A stretch of DNA of 64,000 nt, taken from positions 124,001 to 188,000 of the forward strand of contig JADFAE010000004.1 of the NCBI GenBank assembly GCA_015665415.1, in the 5' to 3' direction. The notes under the pieces were generated by a model. It had not been told where the DNA came from. It ran no database searches and saw nothing but the letters and a program-made list of their open reading frames with translations. Each line of letters starts with the position of its first letter. Positions within the stretch are counted from its first letter, which is position 1. Both the position numbers and the translations under genes were made by a program. Origin of the DNA: Roseobacter sp. GTDB lineage: Bacteria; Pseudomonadota; Alphaproteobacteria; Rhodobacterales; Rhodobacteraceae. Positions 44,732-54,430 of the stretch are shown here, piece by piece.

Positions 44732-45283
44732 TCAGCTGTACAGTTGCACCGCACCACTCAACTGGTCACGCAGTTGACTGCGCGCCGCAGCACTGCCCAG
44801 AGGCACTTCGATCAGCAGGCTGCCATCATTCTCGAACAGTTGCACGGCACCGTCACTCAACCGGGCACCGCCGATCGTGTCGTAGCTGCGACGCAAAACC
44901 GTCTTGGGCTGACCATGGGCATCCCGACGCAACACCCGCAGTTCACGCCGAACCGGATCAAAACAGGCTTCCGGTTGGTTGCGCCGATCATTCACCGTCA
45001 TCAGCACCATGCCCAGCACGAAGAACAGCACCGAAACGCCAACTTTCATTAAATTGAGCTCCGGATCAGATGCCATGCCGGAAAACAGCCACAGCCCACA
45101 GGCACTCAGGATCAAAGCAACACCCAAAACCCGCAACAGCATCGTGCGCGCCCGCCAATTGGCCTCGAAATTCAACACCAAAGGCATCGCAGAGGCAAGA
45201 CCGCCACCGGCAAGAGCCTTGCCTGCAAATCTGCCGGGGGCTTGCCGTCCATAGGCAAGTGGAGCTTCACTGGATATGCTCAT
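44732..45283 (-). CDS. Conserved small membrane protein
   Basis: A 183-residue protein with a 45-residue cytoplasmic lead, two transmembrane helices (MLLRVLGVALILSACGLWLF and LMKVGVSVLFFVLGMVLMTV) and a C-terminal soluble domain (CFDPVRRELRVLRRD..., RRSYDTIGGARLSDGAVQLF). I do not know its function. GAGG lies 6 nt before the ATG at 45283. A perfect CtrA box 38 bp upstream suggests cell-cycle or CtrA-regulon control. Confidence 0.75.
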   Translation of the reverse strand: MSISSEAPLAYGRQAPGRFAGKALAGGGLASAMPLVLNFEANWRARTMLLRVLGVALILSACGLWLFSGMASDPELNLMKVGVSVLFFVLGMVLMTVNDRRNQPEACFDPVRRELRVLRRDAHGQPKTVLRRSYDTIGGARLSDGAVQLFENDGSLLIEVPLGSAAARSQLRDQLSGAVQLYS

Positions 45284-45320
45284 CTTCGTCCTCAATCTGC
45301 CTGCCTTTGAATGGCAAGCA

Positions 45321-45335
45321 TTAACTTTTCGTTAA
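45321..45335. promoter_or_regulatory. Perfect CtrA box
   Basis: TTAA-CTTTTCG-TTAA followed by C on the plus strand, matching TTAA-N7-TTAAC. It lies 38 bp upstream of the minus-strand membrane protein gene and 350 bp from rpsF, so the former is the likely target. Confidence 0.55.
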
Positions 45336-45549
45336 CCAAGTTTGACCGCAAGATTGCGGCAACAATGGGGCGGCAATTGCAAAATTGTTTTTTTGCAGCT
45401 TCAAAACCCGGCCAAAGCCCCTGATAATGGGGAAGAAAGAGGCGCATGTTTGCGCAGATCTCAGCCCCATTCAAAGGCGAGAGCAGCGCGCTCCCAGGGC
45501 TTTGCCAACCGATCCCGGAGCACAGGCCAGACCTTCGGAACATTTCACC

Positions 45550-45577
45550 TTGCTCTTTGCCCAAAAGCCGATATATG
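45550..45577 (+). promoter_or_regulatory. rpsF: Candidate rpsF operon promoter
   Basis: TTGCTC, 16-bp spacer, TATATG, about 105 bp before the rpsF start. The leader is long enough for autogenous control by ribosomal proteins, but I recognise no defined motif. Confidence 0.5.
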
Positions 45578-45685
45578 GGGCCATCCTTCCGCGACACATT
45601 CGATCCGCGCAGACTCTCGTGACAGGGCAGCGGAAGGCCAACCGCCCGGTCTATGAAATGCGCCTTGAAAGAAACAGGAGTTCGC

Positions 45686-46039
45686 ATGCCACTCTATGAG
45701 CATGTTATGATTGCGCGTCAGGACCTGTCCAACTCGCAAGCTGAAGGCCTCGTCGAACATTTCGGCGCCGTACTGGCTGACAACGAAGGTAAACTCGTGG
45801 ATAGCGAGTACTGGGGTGTCAAGACCATGGCCTACAAGATCAACAAGAACCGCAAGGGCCACTATGCCTTCCTGCGCACCGATGCATCTGCAGCGGCTGT
45901 CCAGGAAATGGAACGCCTGATGCGCCTGCATGATGACGTGATGCGCGTTCTGACCATCAAGGTCGACGAGCACGCCGAGGGCCCCTCGGTCCAGATGCAG
46001 AAACGTGACGAACGCGACAACCGTCGCGAGCGCCGCTGA
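45686..46039 (+). CDS. rpsF: 30S ribosomal protein S6
   Basis: A 117-residue protein, first of the S6-S18-L9 operon: MPLYEHVMIARQDLSNSQAE, YWGVKTMAYKINKNRKGHYA. Its basic C-terminal tail (KRDERDNRRERR) fits its RNA and S18 contacts. AGGAG precedes the ATG at 45686. Confidence 0.98.
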   Translation: MPLYEHVMIARQDLSNSQAEGLVEHFGAVLADNEGKLVDSEYWGVKTMAYKINKNRKGHYAFLRTDASAAAVQEMERLMRLHDDVMRVLTIKVDEHAEGPSVQMQKRDERDNRRERR

Positions 46040-46067
46040 TCTTAGCTTGAGAAAAGGACGCTAAACC

Positions 46068-46295
46068 ATGGCCGCAAAACCATTTTTCCGCCGTCGCAAA
46101 GTTTGCCCCTTCTCGGGCGACAATGCACCTAAGATCGACTACAAGGACACTCGTCTGCTGCAGCGCTACATCTCTGAGCGTGGCAAGATCGTGCCTAGCC
46201 GCATCACCGCCGTATCGGCAAAAAAGCAGCGTGAACTGGCCCGTGCTATCAAGCGCGCCCGCTTCCTCGCCCTGCTGCCCTACGCCGTGAAGTAA
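46068..46295 (+). CDS. rpsR: 30S ribosomal protein S18
   Basis: A 75-residue basic protein: [41 protein letters not shown], ending [16 protein letters not shown]. It binds S6 in the 30S platform. It is in the middle of the operon, 28 bp after rpsF. Confidence 0.98.
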   Translation: MAAKPFFRRRKVCPFSGDNAPKIDYKDTRLLQRYISERGKIVPSRITAVSAKKQRELARAIKRARFLALLPYAVK

Positions 46296-46307
46296 GGAGA
46301 TAAGCAC

Positions 46308-46925
46308 ATGCAAGTTATCCTTCTTGAACGTGTTGCCAAGCTTGGCCAGATGGGCGACGTCGTTGACGTCAAACCTGGCTACGCCCGCAACTTCCTGCTG
46401 CCCCAAGCCAAAGCAAAGGTCGCATCGGACGCCAACCTGGCGGCCTTTGAAGCCCAGAAAGCGCAGCTCGAAGCGCGCAACCTGGAGACCAAAGCAGAAG
46501 CCGCCGCTCTGGCTGAAAAGCTCGACGGTCAGCAGTTCATCGTGATCCGTTCCGCTTCGGACGCCGGTTCGCTTTATGGCTCCGTTACCCCACGTGACGC
46601 AGCCGAAGCTGCCACCGAAGCCGGGTTCTCGGTCGACAAGAAACAGGTTGCCCTGATCGATCCGATCAAGGACCTCGGCCTGCACAGCCTTGTTGTAAAA
46701 CTGCACCCCGAAGTCGAAGCTGAAATCAAGCTGAACGTTGCACGTTCGGCTGAAGAAGCTGAACTTCAGGCCTCTGGCAAATCGATCCAGGAGCTCGCTG
46801 CCGAAGAGGAAGCCGCTGCTGAGTTCGAAATTTCCGAACTGTTTGACGATATCGGTGCGGCTGCATCGGATGACGACGAGGGCGACGCCCCCGCCGCCAC
46901 CGAAGAAGAAGCCCCAACCGCCTGA
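46308..46925 (+). CDS. rplI: 50S ribosomal protein L9
   Basis: A 205-residue protein. The L9 N-terminal domain ([40 protein letters not shown]), long helix and C-terminal domain end at about residue 150. The remaining 55 residues are an acidic, low-complexity tail ([20 protein letters not shown]...), as in other Rhodobacterales, against about 150 residues in E. coli. It is last in the operon and is followed by a terminator. Confidence 0.97.
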   Translation: MQVILLERVAKLGQMGDVVDVKPGYARNFLLPQAKAKVASDANLAAFEAQKAQLEARNLETKAEAAALAEKLDGQQFIVIRSASDAGSLYGSVTPRDAAEAATEAGFSVDKKQVALIDPIKDLGLHSLVVKLHPEVEAEIKLNVARSAEEAELQASGKSIQELAAEEEAAAEFEISELFDDIGAAASDDDEGDAPAATEEEAPTA

Positions 46926-46950
46926 TTCCAGCAGATCAGACATCTCATTG

Positions 46951-46983
46951 AAAAGGCCGTCTCTTTTGAGGCGGCCTTTTTGT
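46951..46983 (+). terminator. Terminator after rplI
   Basis: AAAAGGCCGTCTC pairs with GAGGCGGCCTTTT (one G-U) around a small loop, ending in TTTTT. Confidence 0.88.
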
Positions 46984-47140
46984 TATTCCCCCATCCTGCC
47001 TGGCTTCCCCCTCATGCAGGCCCTGGCTGGCCTGATATAAGCGGCCCTTTGCGCAGCTTTGTCCCCGCACTGGAATAATGCCGCCTAGGGCTCTACCTTG
47101 GGCTTACAGATATCAGTGATTTTAGCAGGAGGACCGGGTT

Positions 47141-47512
47141 ATGGCGGGAAAGATGATTTTGGGGTTTGCCGCAGGCTGTCTGATGGTGCTGACAGCCGGG
47201 TGTACGGAACCGGTTCCTTTGGAGGCTCCGTTGCAGGCCACGCCGCCGCTTGCGGCCAGTTTCAACAGCGACGAGACCCAGTGCCGCGCCGAGGCAGGTC
47301 GGGTTGGTGAAGGTCATGTTGGCAAGACCGCAGCCGTTGGCGGGGTTATCGGTGCCGCCGGCGGTGCCATCGAGGGCAGCGATGATGCATTGATCGGCGC
47401 ATTGCTGGGGGCCGCCGTTGGCGCCGCTGCTGGCGATTTCGACGTCAAGCAGGCACGACGCAACTATCTGGTGCGCTGTATGCAACAGCGCGGCCATGCC
47501 GTGACAGGGTGA
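47141..47512 (+). CDS. Glycine-zipper lipoprotein
   Basis: A 123-residue protein with a lipoprotein signal (MILGFAAGCLMVLTAGC, lipobox LTAGC). The mature part has Gly-rich amphipathic segments AAVGGVIGAAGGAIEGSDDALIG and LLGAAVGAAAGDFD, typical of glycine-zipper outer-membrane proteins. The function is unknown. GGAGG precedes the ATG. Confidence 0.8.
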   Translation: MAGKMILGFAAGCLMVLTAGCTEPVPLEAPLQATPPLAASFNSDETQCRAEAGRVGEGHVGKTAAVGGVIGAAGGAIEGSDDALIGALLGAAVGAAAGDFDVKQARRNYLVRCMQQRGHAVTG

Positions 47513-47638
47513 CCCCCGCCGGTTTGCCCCCGACAAGCGGCAGCCAGACTTTTGCCGCGCCCTAAATCCTACGCTCGTGGATTGGGCCAATGCCCTTTCC
47601 CGGCCCCTATCCAACCCTCGCCCCAACACAGGTTTCCC

Positions 47639-48118
47639 ATGTCTCGACGTCACTTTCTCGCGCTTTGCCTCACCCTGCCGCTTGCGCTGCCCGCCTGCGG
47701 CTCGGCGGGAGGAGCAACACCGGATGAAAACGCAGCCTTTGACCCGCCGCTTTACCCCAACGAGACTCCGGAACTGCGCCGCAGCATCAATCATTGGGCC
47801 GATCTCTATGACATCCCGCGCGCTCTGGTCCACCGCCTGGCTATCCGGGAAAGCACCCATCGGCCCTGGGCGGTGAACCGGCCCTACTACGGGTTGTTGC
47901 AGATCCTGCCGGCCACCGCTCGCTCCATGGGGTTTGCCGGGGTGCCAAAGGATCTGCTGGACGCCGATACCAATCTTGAGTTTGCCGGCAAATACTTGCG
48001 TGGGGCCTGGTTGCTGTCTGACGGCAGCTTTGACATGGCAGTCAAACACTATTCCCGCGGGTACTGGCACGAAGCAAAACGGCGCGGCATGCTGAAAGAG
48101 ACCGGCCTGGTCAACTGA
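47639..48118 (+). CDS. Lytic transglycosylase SLT-domain lipoprotein
   Basis: A 159-residue lipoprotein: MSRRHFLALCLTLPLALPAC with lipobox LPAC, then an SLT fold with catalytic Glu in LAIRESTHRPWAVN and the GLLQILPATARSMGF motif, plus NLEFAGKYLRG. It cleaves glycan strands to anhydromuropeptides in the periplasm. It is short for the family and has only the catalytic domain. A start further upstream (47552) was rejected because it would bury the signal peptide. Confidence 0.92.
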   Translation: MSRRHFLALCLTLPLALPACGSAGGATPDENAAFDPPLYPNETPELRRSINHWADLYDIPRALVHRLAIRESTHRPWAVNRPYYGLLQILPATARSMGFAGVPKDLLDADTNLEFAGKYLRGAWLLSDGSFDMAVKHYSRGYWHEAKRRGMLKETGLVN

Positions 48119-48215
48119 CGCAACACGCACCACTCCAGATTGCATTTGGCCTTTGTCATTTTGCTGTTATCGTTACCGGATAGCCAAACAGCATTCTGAC
48201 ACCGGGAGTGAACCC

Positions 48216-50180
48216 ATGCCCTTTAATCTTGATCGCCGGTCCTTTCTCGCCGGCAGCGCCGGGCTCATCGCCCTGCATCCCTTTTCCCTGCAGGCTGCCA
48301 GCAACCAGGTGCACCTGCGGCTGATGGAAACCACCGACCTGCATGTGCATGTCTTTCCCTATGATTACTACGCCGACAAACCGCGTGACACCGTTGGTCT
48401 GGCCAGAACGGCATCGATTGTAAAAGAGATCCGCGCCGAGGCGACCAATGCCCTGCTGCTCGACAATGGGGATTTCCTGCAGGGCAACCCGATGGGAGAT
48501 TACATTGCCTATGAACGCGGCATGCGCGAAGGCGATCTGCATCCGGTGATTGCGGCCATGAACACCCTGGGCTTTGATGCCTCCACCCTGGGCAACCACG
48601 AGTTCAACTATGGCCTCCCGTTCCTGATGACGTCTTTGATCGGGGCGGCTTTCCCGGTGGTCTGCGCCAATATCGCCAAGGAGCACGGTGCCAGCCCCCG
48701 CGAAGACAAGACCCTGCTGCCCCCCTACGTGATCCTTGAACGCGAGCTGACCGATGGAGCAGGCCAAAGTCACGCGATCAAGATTGGTCTCATCGGCTTT
48801 GTGCCGCCTCAAGTGATGAATTGGGACCGCCGCCATCTGGAGGGCAATGTGCAGGCCCGGGACATCGTGGCAACTGCGCGGGCCTATGTGCCGGAAATGA
48901 AGGAAAAAGGCGCCGATATCATTGTCGCCCTGTCCCATTCCGGCATCGGCGAAGGACAGGAACGTGACGGTATGGAAAACGCCTCGCTGGTCCTGGCGGG
49001 AATTGAGGGCATTGATGCGATCATGACCGGCCACAGCCATCTGGTCTTCCCGTCCTCCAAATACGACGGATTGGATGGTATCGACACCGCCAAGGGCACG
49101 CTACAGGGCAAGCCCGCCACCATGGGGGGCTATTGGGGCAGCCACTTGGGCCTGATCGATCTGATGCTGGAACGCGACGCGGGCGGTTGGCACGTTGTCG
49201 GCCATGCCTCCGAGGCGCGCCCCATCTCTCGCCGCAACGAGGATCGTTCAATCACCGCCCTGGTCGAAAGCGACCCTCAGGTTCTGGCTTCGGTGGCGCA
49301 GGAGCATGAAGAGACTCTGGCCTATGTGCGCCGCGCCGTCGGCAAGACGGACGCGCCCCTGCACAGCTATTTTGCCCTGGTGGCGGATGATCCTTCGGTC
49401 CAAATCGTCTCAATCGCCCAAAGCTGGTATATCGCCCAGATGCTGAAGGGCACTGAATATGAGGGCCTGCCGATCCTGTCCGCGGCAGCTCCCTTCAAGG
49501 CCGGGGGCCGTGGCGGTCCAGACTACTTCACCGATGTGCCCAAAGGCGATGTGGCCATCAAGAATGTCTCGGATCTCTACCTCTACCCCAATACCGCCCG
49601 TGCGGTTCTAGTCAGCGGTGCGCAGGTCAAGGACTGGCTAGAGCGCTCTGCCGGGATCTTCAATCAGGTCGACCCCGGCAAGGCGGATCAGCTGCTGCTG
49701 AACCCCGAATTCCCCAGCTACAATTTTGATGTGATCGACGGCGTGACCTATGAGATCGACCTGAGCCAACCCTCCAAGTTCACCAGCAAAGGTGTGCTGG
49801 AAAACCCAGCGGCAAACCGCATCACCAAGTTGATGTACAATGGCGCGCCAATCGACCCTCAGGCGCAGTTCATCATTGCCACCAACAACTATCGCGCCTC
49901 TGGTGGCGGTGCCTTCCCGGGGGCCATGGGGGACACCATTGTCTTTGAGGGGCCGGACACCAACCGCGATGTCATCGTGCGCTACATTGTTGAAAAGGGC
50001 ACCATCAGCCCCAGAGCAGACGCCAACTGGCGCTTTGCGCCCCTGGCGAAAACCACTGTGGTGTTCGACACCGGCCCCAAAGCAAGCAACTATGTCGGTG
50101 ACCTGCAGGGCCTCAGCCTTGAGCCCACAGGCGATGGCCCGGACGGCTTTGCCCGGTTCCGGATTGACCTGTCACACTAG
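48216..50180 (+). CDS. 2',3'-cyclic-nucleotide 2'-phosphodiesterase / 3'-nucleotidase
   Basis: A 654-residue exported bifunctional enzyme of the CpdB type. A Tat-like signal (NLDRRSFLAGSAGLIALHP) is followed by a metallophosphatase domain (METTDLHVHVFPYDYY, LLDNGDFLQGNPMGD, TLGNHEFNYGL, VALSHSGIGEG, MTGHSHLVFP) and a C-terminal 5'-nucleotidase domain (about 380-640). It scavenges nucleotides in the periplasm. GGGAG precedes the ATG at 48216. The gene converges with the chemoreceptor gene. Confidence 0.93.
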   Translation: MPFNLDRRSFLAGSAGLIALHPFSLQAASNQVHLRLMETTDLHVHVFPYDYYADKPRDTVGLARTASIVKEIRAEATNALLLDNGDFLQGNPMGDYIAYERGMREGDLHPVIAAMNTLGFDASTLGNHEFNYGLPFLMTSLIGAAFPVVCANIAKEHGASPREDKTLLPPYVILERELTDGAGQSHAIKIGLIGFVPPQVMNWDRRHLEGNVQARDIVATARAYVPEMKEKGADIIVALSHSGIGEGQERDGMENASLVLAGIEGIDAIMTGHSHLVFPSSKYDGLDGIDTAKGTLQGKPATMGGYWGSHLGLIDLMLERDAGGWHVVGHASEARPISRRNEDRSITALVESDPQVLASVAQEHEETLAYVRRAVGKTDAPLHSYFALVADDPSVQIVSIAQSWYIAQMLKGTEYEGLPILSAAAPFKAGGRGGPDYFTDVPKGDVAIKNVSDLYLYPNTARAVLVSGAQVKDWLERSAGIFNQVDPGKADQLLLNPEFPSYNFDVIDGVTYEIDLSQPSKFTSKGVLENPAANRITKLMYNGAPIDPQAQFIIATNNYRASGGGAFPGAMGDTIVFEGPDTNRDVIVRYIVEKGTISPRADANWRFAPLAKTTVVFDTGPKASNYVGDLQGLSLEPTGDGPDGFARFRIDLSH

Positions 50181-50191
50181 ACCAAAGCCAA

Positions 50192-50222
50192 AAAGAAAAG
50201 GGCCCGGAGTTTTCCGGGCCCT
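50192..50222 (-). terminator. Terminator after chemoreceptor gene
   Basis: GGGCCCGGA (50200-50208) and TCCGGGCCC (50213-50221) form a strong stem. On the minus strand TTTTCTTTTT follows; on the plus strand there is no T-run. Confidence 0.85.
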
Positions 50223-50245
50223 GATCGTGTGGATTGAACTTTCCT

Positions 50246-52657
50246 TTAGAAATCATCCCAGCGGACCGCGTCATCGGTCCCCGTTGCTGCAGGTCTGGGG
50301 GTTGGCTCAATGGTCTCGTCCCATCCCTCCCCCATGTCCCAATCCCCATGAGCTGAAGGCGCCTCAGGTGCGGCATTGGCTGGTTTGGCTGGTGCAACAG
50401 AGCCGGAAATCTCGAAACTGGACATCAGTTCCGCCAGTTTTCCGGCGTCTGATTTCAGCAGCAAACTGGCCGCAGTGGACTGTTCCACCATTGCCGCGTT
50501 CTGCTGAGTGACCTGATCCAACTGCGACATGCCGGTGTTGATCTCATTGAGGCCCGTCGACTGCTCTACCGCCCCCTCGGCAATGCCGGAAACCTGCTTG
50601 GAGATCTGGCTGATCTGCCCGACGATTTGCTGCAGCGCCTCGCCAGCCCGGCCCACAAGGTCGACGCCACGCTCAACCTGTTTGGAACTGTCGCCGATCA
50701 GAGTCTTGATTTCCATCGCCGCATCCGAGGAGCGTTGCGCCAGGGCACGCACCTCACTTGCCACAACGGCAAACCCGCGACCGGCCTCACCTGCACGTGC
50801 CGCCTCGACCCCAGCATTCAACGCCAGAAGGTTGGTCTGGAAGGAAATATCATCGATCACACCGATGATCTGCGAAATACTGGCCGAGGATTGTTCAATC
50901 TCGGTCATGGCAGCCACAGCCTTTTGAACCACCTCGTCGCTGCTTTCCGCCTCGACGCGGGCGTTGTCCATGGTGGTTTCAACCGCTTTGGCCCCTTCGG
51001 CCGCCGATTTCACACTGGCAGTCAGCTCGTCCAGTGCGGCGGCTGTTTCTTCCAGAGTCGCCGCCTGGCTTTCCGTGCGATGCGACAGATCCTCCGAGGC
51101 CTGGCTGATCTCTGTTGCGCCACCGCCAATGCTGCTGGAGGTGTCCATCACATTGCCCACGATGTCGTGCAGGTTGTTGACGGTCCGGTTAAAATCACCG
51201 CGCAGCTTTTCGTAATCTGCCGGGAATTTCTCTTCGATCCGGGTCATCAAATTGCCTTCGGCAAGCAGTGACAGCTTTGCACTCAACGTCTCAACCACGC
51301 GGTTCAACTCGGCATCGCGTCCCTCTGCCTTCTTCTTCTCCGCTTCCTGCATCGCGACCAAGGCATCGCGGAACACCTCAAGGGCTTGGGCCATTTCGCC
51401 CACCTCATCGCCCCGTTCCTGGCCTTGGATATCGACAGCGTTGTTGCCATCCGCCAGGCCTTTCATCGAAGTGGTGATCCGATTGACTGCCCGGGCAATA
51501 TTGGTCCCGATGACGAAGGCCAGAATTACACCAAACAGAATAGCTCCGCCAATAGAGACCGGGATCATAGTGCGTGCGGATTCTGAGGTCGCGACATTGG
51601 CAGCCTGACGGCTTGCCATCAAGCCCTGCTCCTCAGCATCGAAGTCCGCCATAATGCCACGGAATTCATCAAAGAACACTTTGCCGCGTCCCTCGCGGAC
51701 CAAATCAGACACATCGTCCATCGTTTTGGAATCGCCGATTTCACGACGCATTTCCACCAAAGGATCGACAGCGACACCGCGCCACAGGTCAAACAGCTTG
51801 TGGATTTTCTGCAGCCGGTTCACCTGAATCAAGCGGTCCGCGACAGCGGTTTCCAGCGATTTGGACAGCTCTTGAAACCGGTCATAACCTACCTGGTAAT
51901 GATCGAGATAGGCCTGATCACCTGAGAGGAGGAAGCCCCGAACCGCAGATTCCATCGCAACGGATGCCGCCATCAGCTCCCGTGAATCCATGATCGACGC
52001 ATAGGCCAGTTCAACAGCACTCAGGGAGCTGTTCATATATTCAGGCGTGGCAATGCCAGTGCTCACCAAGGTTGAGAAAACCTGACGCCGGTCCGCAAGC
52101 AGGACCTCTTCTTCCTCGACAAATTTCAGAATAGCTTTCCTGATCGATTCAAAGAAGACCTCGCTCTTGGCTTCTCTCACCTCGGCTGCCATGTCGTTCA
52201 TGGTCAGGGAATCGCCGATATCACGACGTAGCTGGATGGCATTCTCGGCCACATCTGTCTGCCAGCTGCGCAACACCTCCCCAGCCTGGGTCAAACGTTC
52301 CATCTGGGGCGGGTTGTCGCTAACGGTCTCACGCAGATCGGCTAGCATTGTAAATGCCTGCTCGCTGCCCGCATTATAGGGCTCAAGATATTCTTCCTGA
52401 CCGGCCAACAGGTAACCGCGCAGGCCCGTCTCCATATTCACTGCCGAACTGACGATACCACCGGATTGCTGCAGGACATTTTGCGTGTGTTCCACCCAGC
52501 TGGACGTTTCTTCCATCTTTCTGAGATCATAGACAGTCATGGTGCCAACGCCGGCGACCAGCACGAGCGGGATGACCGCAGCTACAATTACTTTGGTTTT
52601 GGTTCGTAGATTTGCGAAGGAAAACCTCCGTCGCTTTTGCACTTGTTTAACAGTCAT
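50246..52657 (-). CDS. Methyl-accepting chemotaxis protein with two CHASE3-like modules
   Basis: An 803-residue chemoreceptor. TM1 is at about residues 22-42. The periplasmic part has two tandem CHASE3-like helical modules, each ending in a similar block ([13 protein letters not shown]...[11 protein letters not shown] and [13 protein letters not shown]...[11 protein letters not shown]). TM2 ([20 protein letters not shown]) is followed by HAMP, then the MCP signalling domain with hairpin tip [20 protein letters not shown]. The C-terminus ends RWDDF, fitting the xWxxF pentapeptide that tethers CheR/CheB. ATG 52657 is favoured over 52669. No other che gene is nearby. Confidence 0.94.
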   Translation of the reverse strand: MTVKQVQKRRRFSFANLRTKTKVIVAAVIPLVLVAGVGTMTVYDLRKMEETSSWVEHTQNVLQQSGGIVSSAVNMETGLRGYLLAGQEEYLEPYNAGSEQAFTMLADLRETVSDNPPQMERLTQAGEVLRSWQTDVAENAIQLRRDIGDSLTMNDMAAEVREAKSEVFFESIRKAILKFVEEEEVLLADRRQVFSTLVSTGIATPEYMNSSLSAVELAYASIMDSRELMAASVAMESAVRGFLLSGDQAYLDHYQVGYDRFQELSKSLETAVADRLIQVNRLQKIHKLFDLWRGVAVDPLVEMRREIGDSKTMDDVSDLVREGRGKVFFDEFRGIMADFDAEEQGLMASRQAANVATSESARTMIPVSIGGAILFGVILAFVIGTNIARAVNRITTSMKGLADGNNAVDIQGQERGDEVGEMAQALEVFRDALVAMQEAEKKKAEGRDAELNRVVETLSAKLSLLAEGNLMTRIEEKFPADYEKLRGDFNRTVNNLHDIVGNVMDTSSSIGGGATEISQASEDLSHRTESQAATLEETAAALDELTASVKSAAEGAKAVETTMDNARVEAESSDEVVQKAVAAMTEIEQSSASISQIIGVIDDISFQTNLLALNAGVEAARAGEAGRGFAVVASEVRALAQRSSDAAMEIKTLIGDSSKQVERGVDLVGRAGEALQQIVGQISQISKQVSGIAEGAVEQSTGLNEINTGMSQLDQVTQQNAAMVEQSTAASLLLKSDAGKLAELMSSFEISGSVAPAKPANAAPEAPSAHGDWDMGEGWDETIEPTPRPAATGTDDAVRWDDF

Positions 52658-52823
52658 ACTGTGCCCCATTGATTGAGTCTCAGTCTGAACCTGCCGCAAA
52701 AACCTTACGATCTAATTATCCAAACATTCAAAACACCCAAAACCAGAGAGAGTAATTTTGAAAAATCAAAATGTGCGTATAAAATCACCACAAAACGCTA
52801 CGTAAACCCGCTGATAACAATGA

Positions 52824-52856
52824 AAAAAATAAAAAGGGCCGCCCGAAGGCAGCCCC
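52824..52856 (-). terminator. Terminator after tig
   Basis: On the minus strand GGGCTGCC-TTCG-GGCGGCCC (one mismatch, stable UUCG loop) is followed by TTTTTATTTTTTT. Confidence 0.9.
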
Positions 52857-52882
52857 TGTAAACATGGATCAAAAAGAAGAGG

Positions 52883-54214
52883 TTACTCTTCTTCCAGCGC
52901 CTCAACGGCCTTTTGCAGATCGTCTTTTGAGACTTCTTTTTCCTCAACTGCTGCCTGATCGAACAGGTGATCGATGACCTTGTCTTCAAAGATCGGCGCT
53001 CGCAGTTGCTGCTGCATCTGGGCGTTCTGCTGGATGAATTCAAAGAACTGACGTTCCTGACCGGGGTACTGACGCGCCTGCGACATGATCGCCTGAGTCA
53101 TTTCCGCGTCGGTGACTTCAACTTCGGCTTTTTGACCCAGCTCTGCCAGCAGCAGACCCAGACGCACGCGACGCTCAGCAAGCTTGACGTGCTCATCAGT
53201 TGCTTCGACCTCTGCGTGATCGTGGCCCTCAACGTCGGGGTTCTCGTCGTGCCACAGCTGATGCGCGATCTGCTTGGATTCTGCTTCGACCAGCGAAGGT
53301 GGCAGGTCAAAGGAAACCAGCTCGTCCAGCTTGTCCAGAGTGGCGCGTTTCATCACTGCGCGGGCTGCACCGGCATATTCAGCTTCCAGGCGCTCACGTA
53401 CCTGAGTTTTCAGACCTTCGAGATCTTCGGCGCCAAATTTCTTGGCCATCTCGTCATTGATCTCAGCGGCCTTGGGCGCCTTGACCTCTTTGATGGTGCA
53501 GGAGAACACGGCCTCTTTGCCGGCCAGGTGCTCGGCCTGATACTCTTCGGGGAAGGTCACGGAGACGTCTTTTTCGTCACCCGCCTTCACACCAACCAGC
53601 TGCTCTTCGAAGCCGGGGATGAAGGAGTTGGAGCCCAGAACCAGCGGATAGTCGTCTGCCGCACCGCCTTCAAAGGCTTCGCCGTCAACTTTGCCCAGGA
53701 AGTCGATGACAACCTGATCACCGTCCTCAGAGGCAGCGCCCTCTTCGCGGGCTTCAAAATCCTGGGCGTTTTCGGCCAGGTTTTCCAGCGCCTCGGTCAC
53801 GGCTTCTTCTTCTGCCTTGACCACCAGTTTTTCGAGGGTCACGCCGGACAGGTCGACCTCAGGAATTTCGGGCAGTGCTTCGTAAGACATGTCGACATTG
53901 ACGTCATCGCCTTCGGCCCAGTCTTCGTTGGTCATTTTAACGTCGGGCTGCATCGCAGGACGATCGCCAGATTTTTCGAAGTGCTCATTCATGGCACCAT
54001 CGATGGCTTCCTGCATGGCTTCGCCGATCATGCGCTGGCCAAACTGCTTTTTCAGCAGCGCCATGGGCACCTTGCCCTTGCGGAAACCTTTCATTTCGAT
54101 TTCTGGCTGCGCTTCTGTCAGCTTGTCATTGACCTTTGCGTCCAGCTCGGCAGCAGTGACCGTGATGGCGTAGCCGCGTTTCAGACCTTCGTTCAGTGTC
54201 TCGGTGACCTGCAT
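52883..54214 (-). CDS. tig: Trigger factor
   Basis: A 443-residue ribosome-associated chaperone and prolyl isomerase. The ribosome-binding signature is [17 protein letters not shown], followed by the FKBP-type PPIase domain (about 150-240: [20 protein letters not shown]) and a helical C-terminal domain. The ATG at 54214 ([17 protein letters not shown]) fits the family; an ATG four codons upstream is possible. It is followed by a UUCG terminator. Confidence 0.97.
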   Translation of the reverse strand: MQVTETLNEGLKRGYAITVTAAELDAKVNDKLTEAQPEIEMKGFRKGKVPMALLKKQFGQRMIGEAMQEAIDGAMNEHFEKSGDRPAMQPDVKMTNEDWAEGDDVNVDMSYEALPEIPEVDLSGVTLEKLVVKAEEEAVTEALENLAENAQDFEAREEGAASEDGDQVVIDFLGKVDGEAFEGGAADDYPLVLGSNSFIPGFEEQLVGVKAGDEKDVSVTFPEEYQAEHLAGKEAVFSCTIKEVKAPKAAEINDEMAKKFGAEDLEGLKTQVRERLEAEYAGAARAVMKRATLDKLDELVSFDLPPSLVEAESKQIAHQLWHDENPDVEGHDHAEVEATDEHVKLAERRVRLGLLLAELGQKAEVEVTDAEMTQAIMSQARQYPGQERQFFEFIQQNAQMQQQLRAPIFEDKVIDHLFDQAAVEEKEVSKDDLQKAVEALEEE

Positions 54215-54365
54215 GATATACCCCATAGAGATTCGGGGCGCGCGCGCAGGCTTCGCCCCCAGACAATTTGAGGCCTTCTATTGTTACTGGCGGTGTGGCG
54301 CAAGAGGCATTGCCTCATTCGCCCTCTCAAAGCTGCATTTCCCTGCGTTTTCTCGCTTACAAAAC

Positions 54366-54408
54366 AAAAAGACACGCCCCCGGATTGGGAACGTGCCTCT
54401 CGTTTTGA
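54366..54408 (-). terminator. Likely terminator after porin gene
   Basis: On the minus strand GGCACG...CGTGTC closes a stem across a C/G-rich inner part (TTCCCAATCCGGGGG) and is followed by TTTTTGTTTTG. The stem is imperfect. Confidence 0.6.
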
Positions 54409-54430
54409 AAACCCGAGGGAAAGCGAGTCT

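Larger units (their letters stand above)
45284..45685. other. Divergent intergenic region, no gene seen
   Basis: 402 bp between the small membrane protein gene and rpsF. It holds the CtrA box (45321-45335) on the left and the probable rpsF promoter (45550-45577) on the right. The middle is unremarkable apart from a run of seven T. Confidence 0.5.

Noticed and set aside
54281-54430. Small gene between trigger factor and porin
   Set aside because: The stretch is explained by the porin terminator and the tig upstream region; no start with a ribosome binding site is present.
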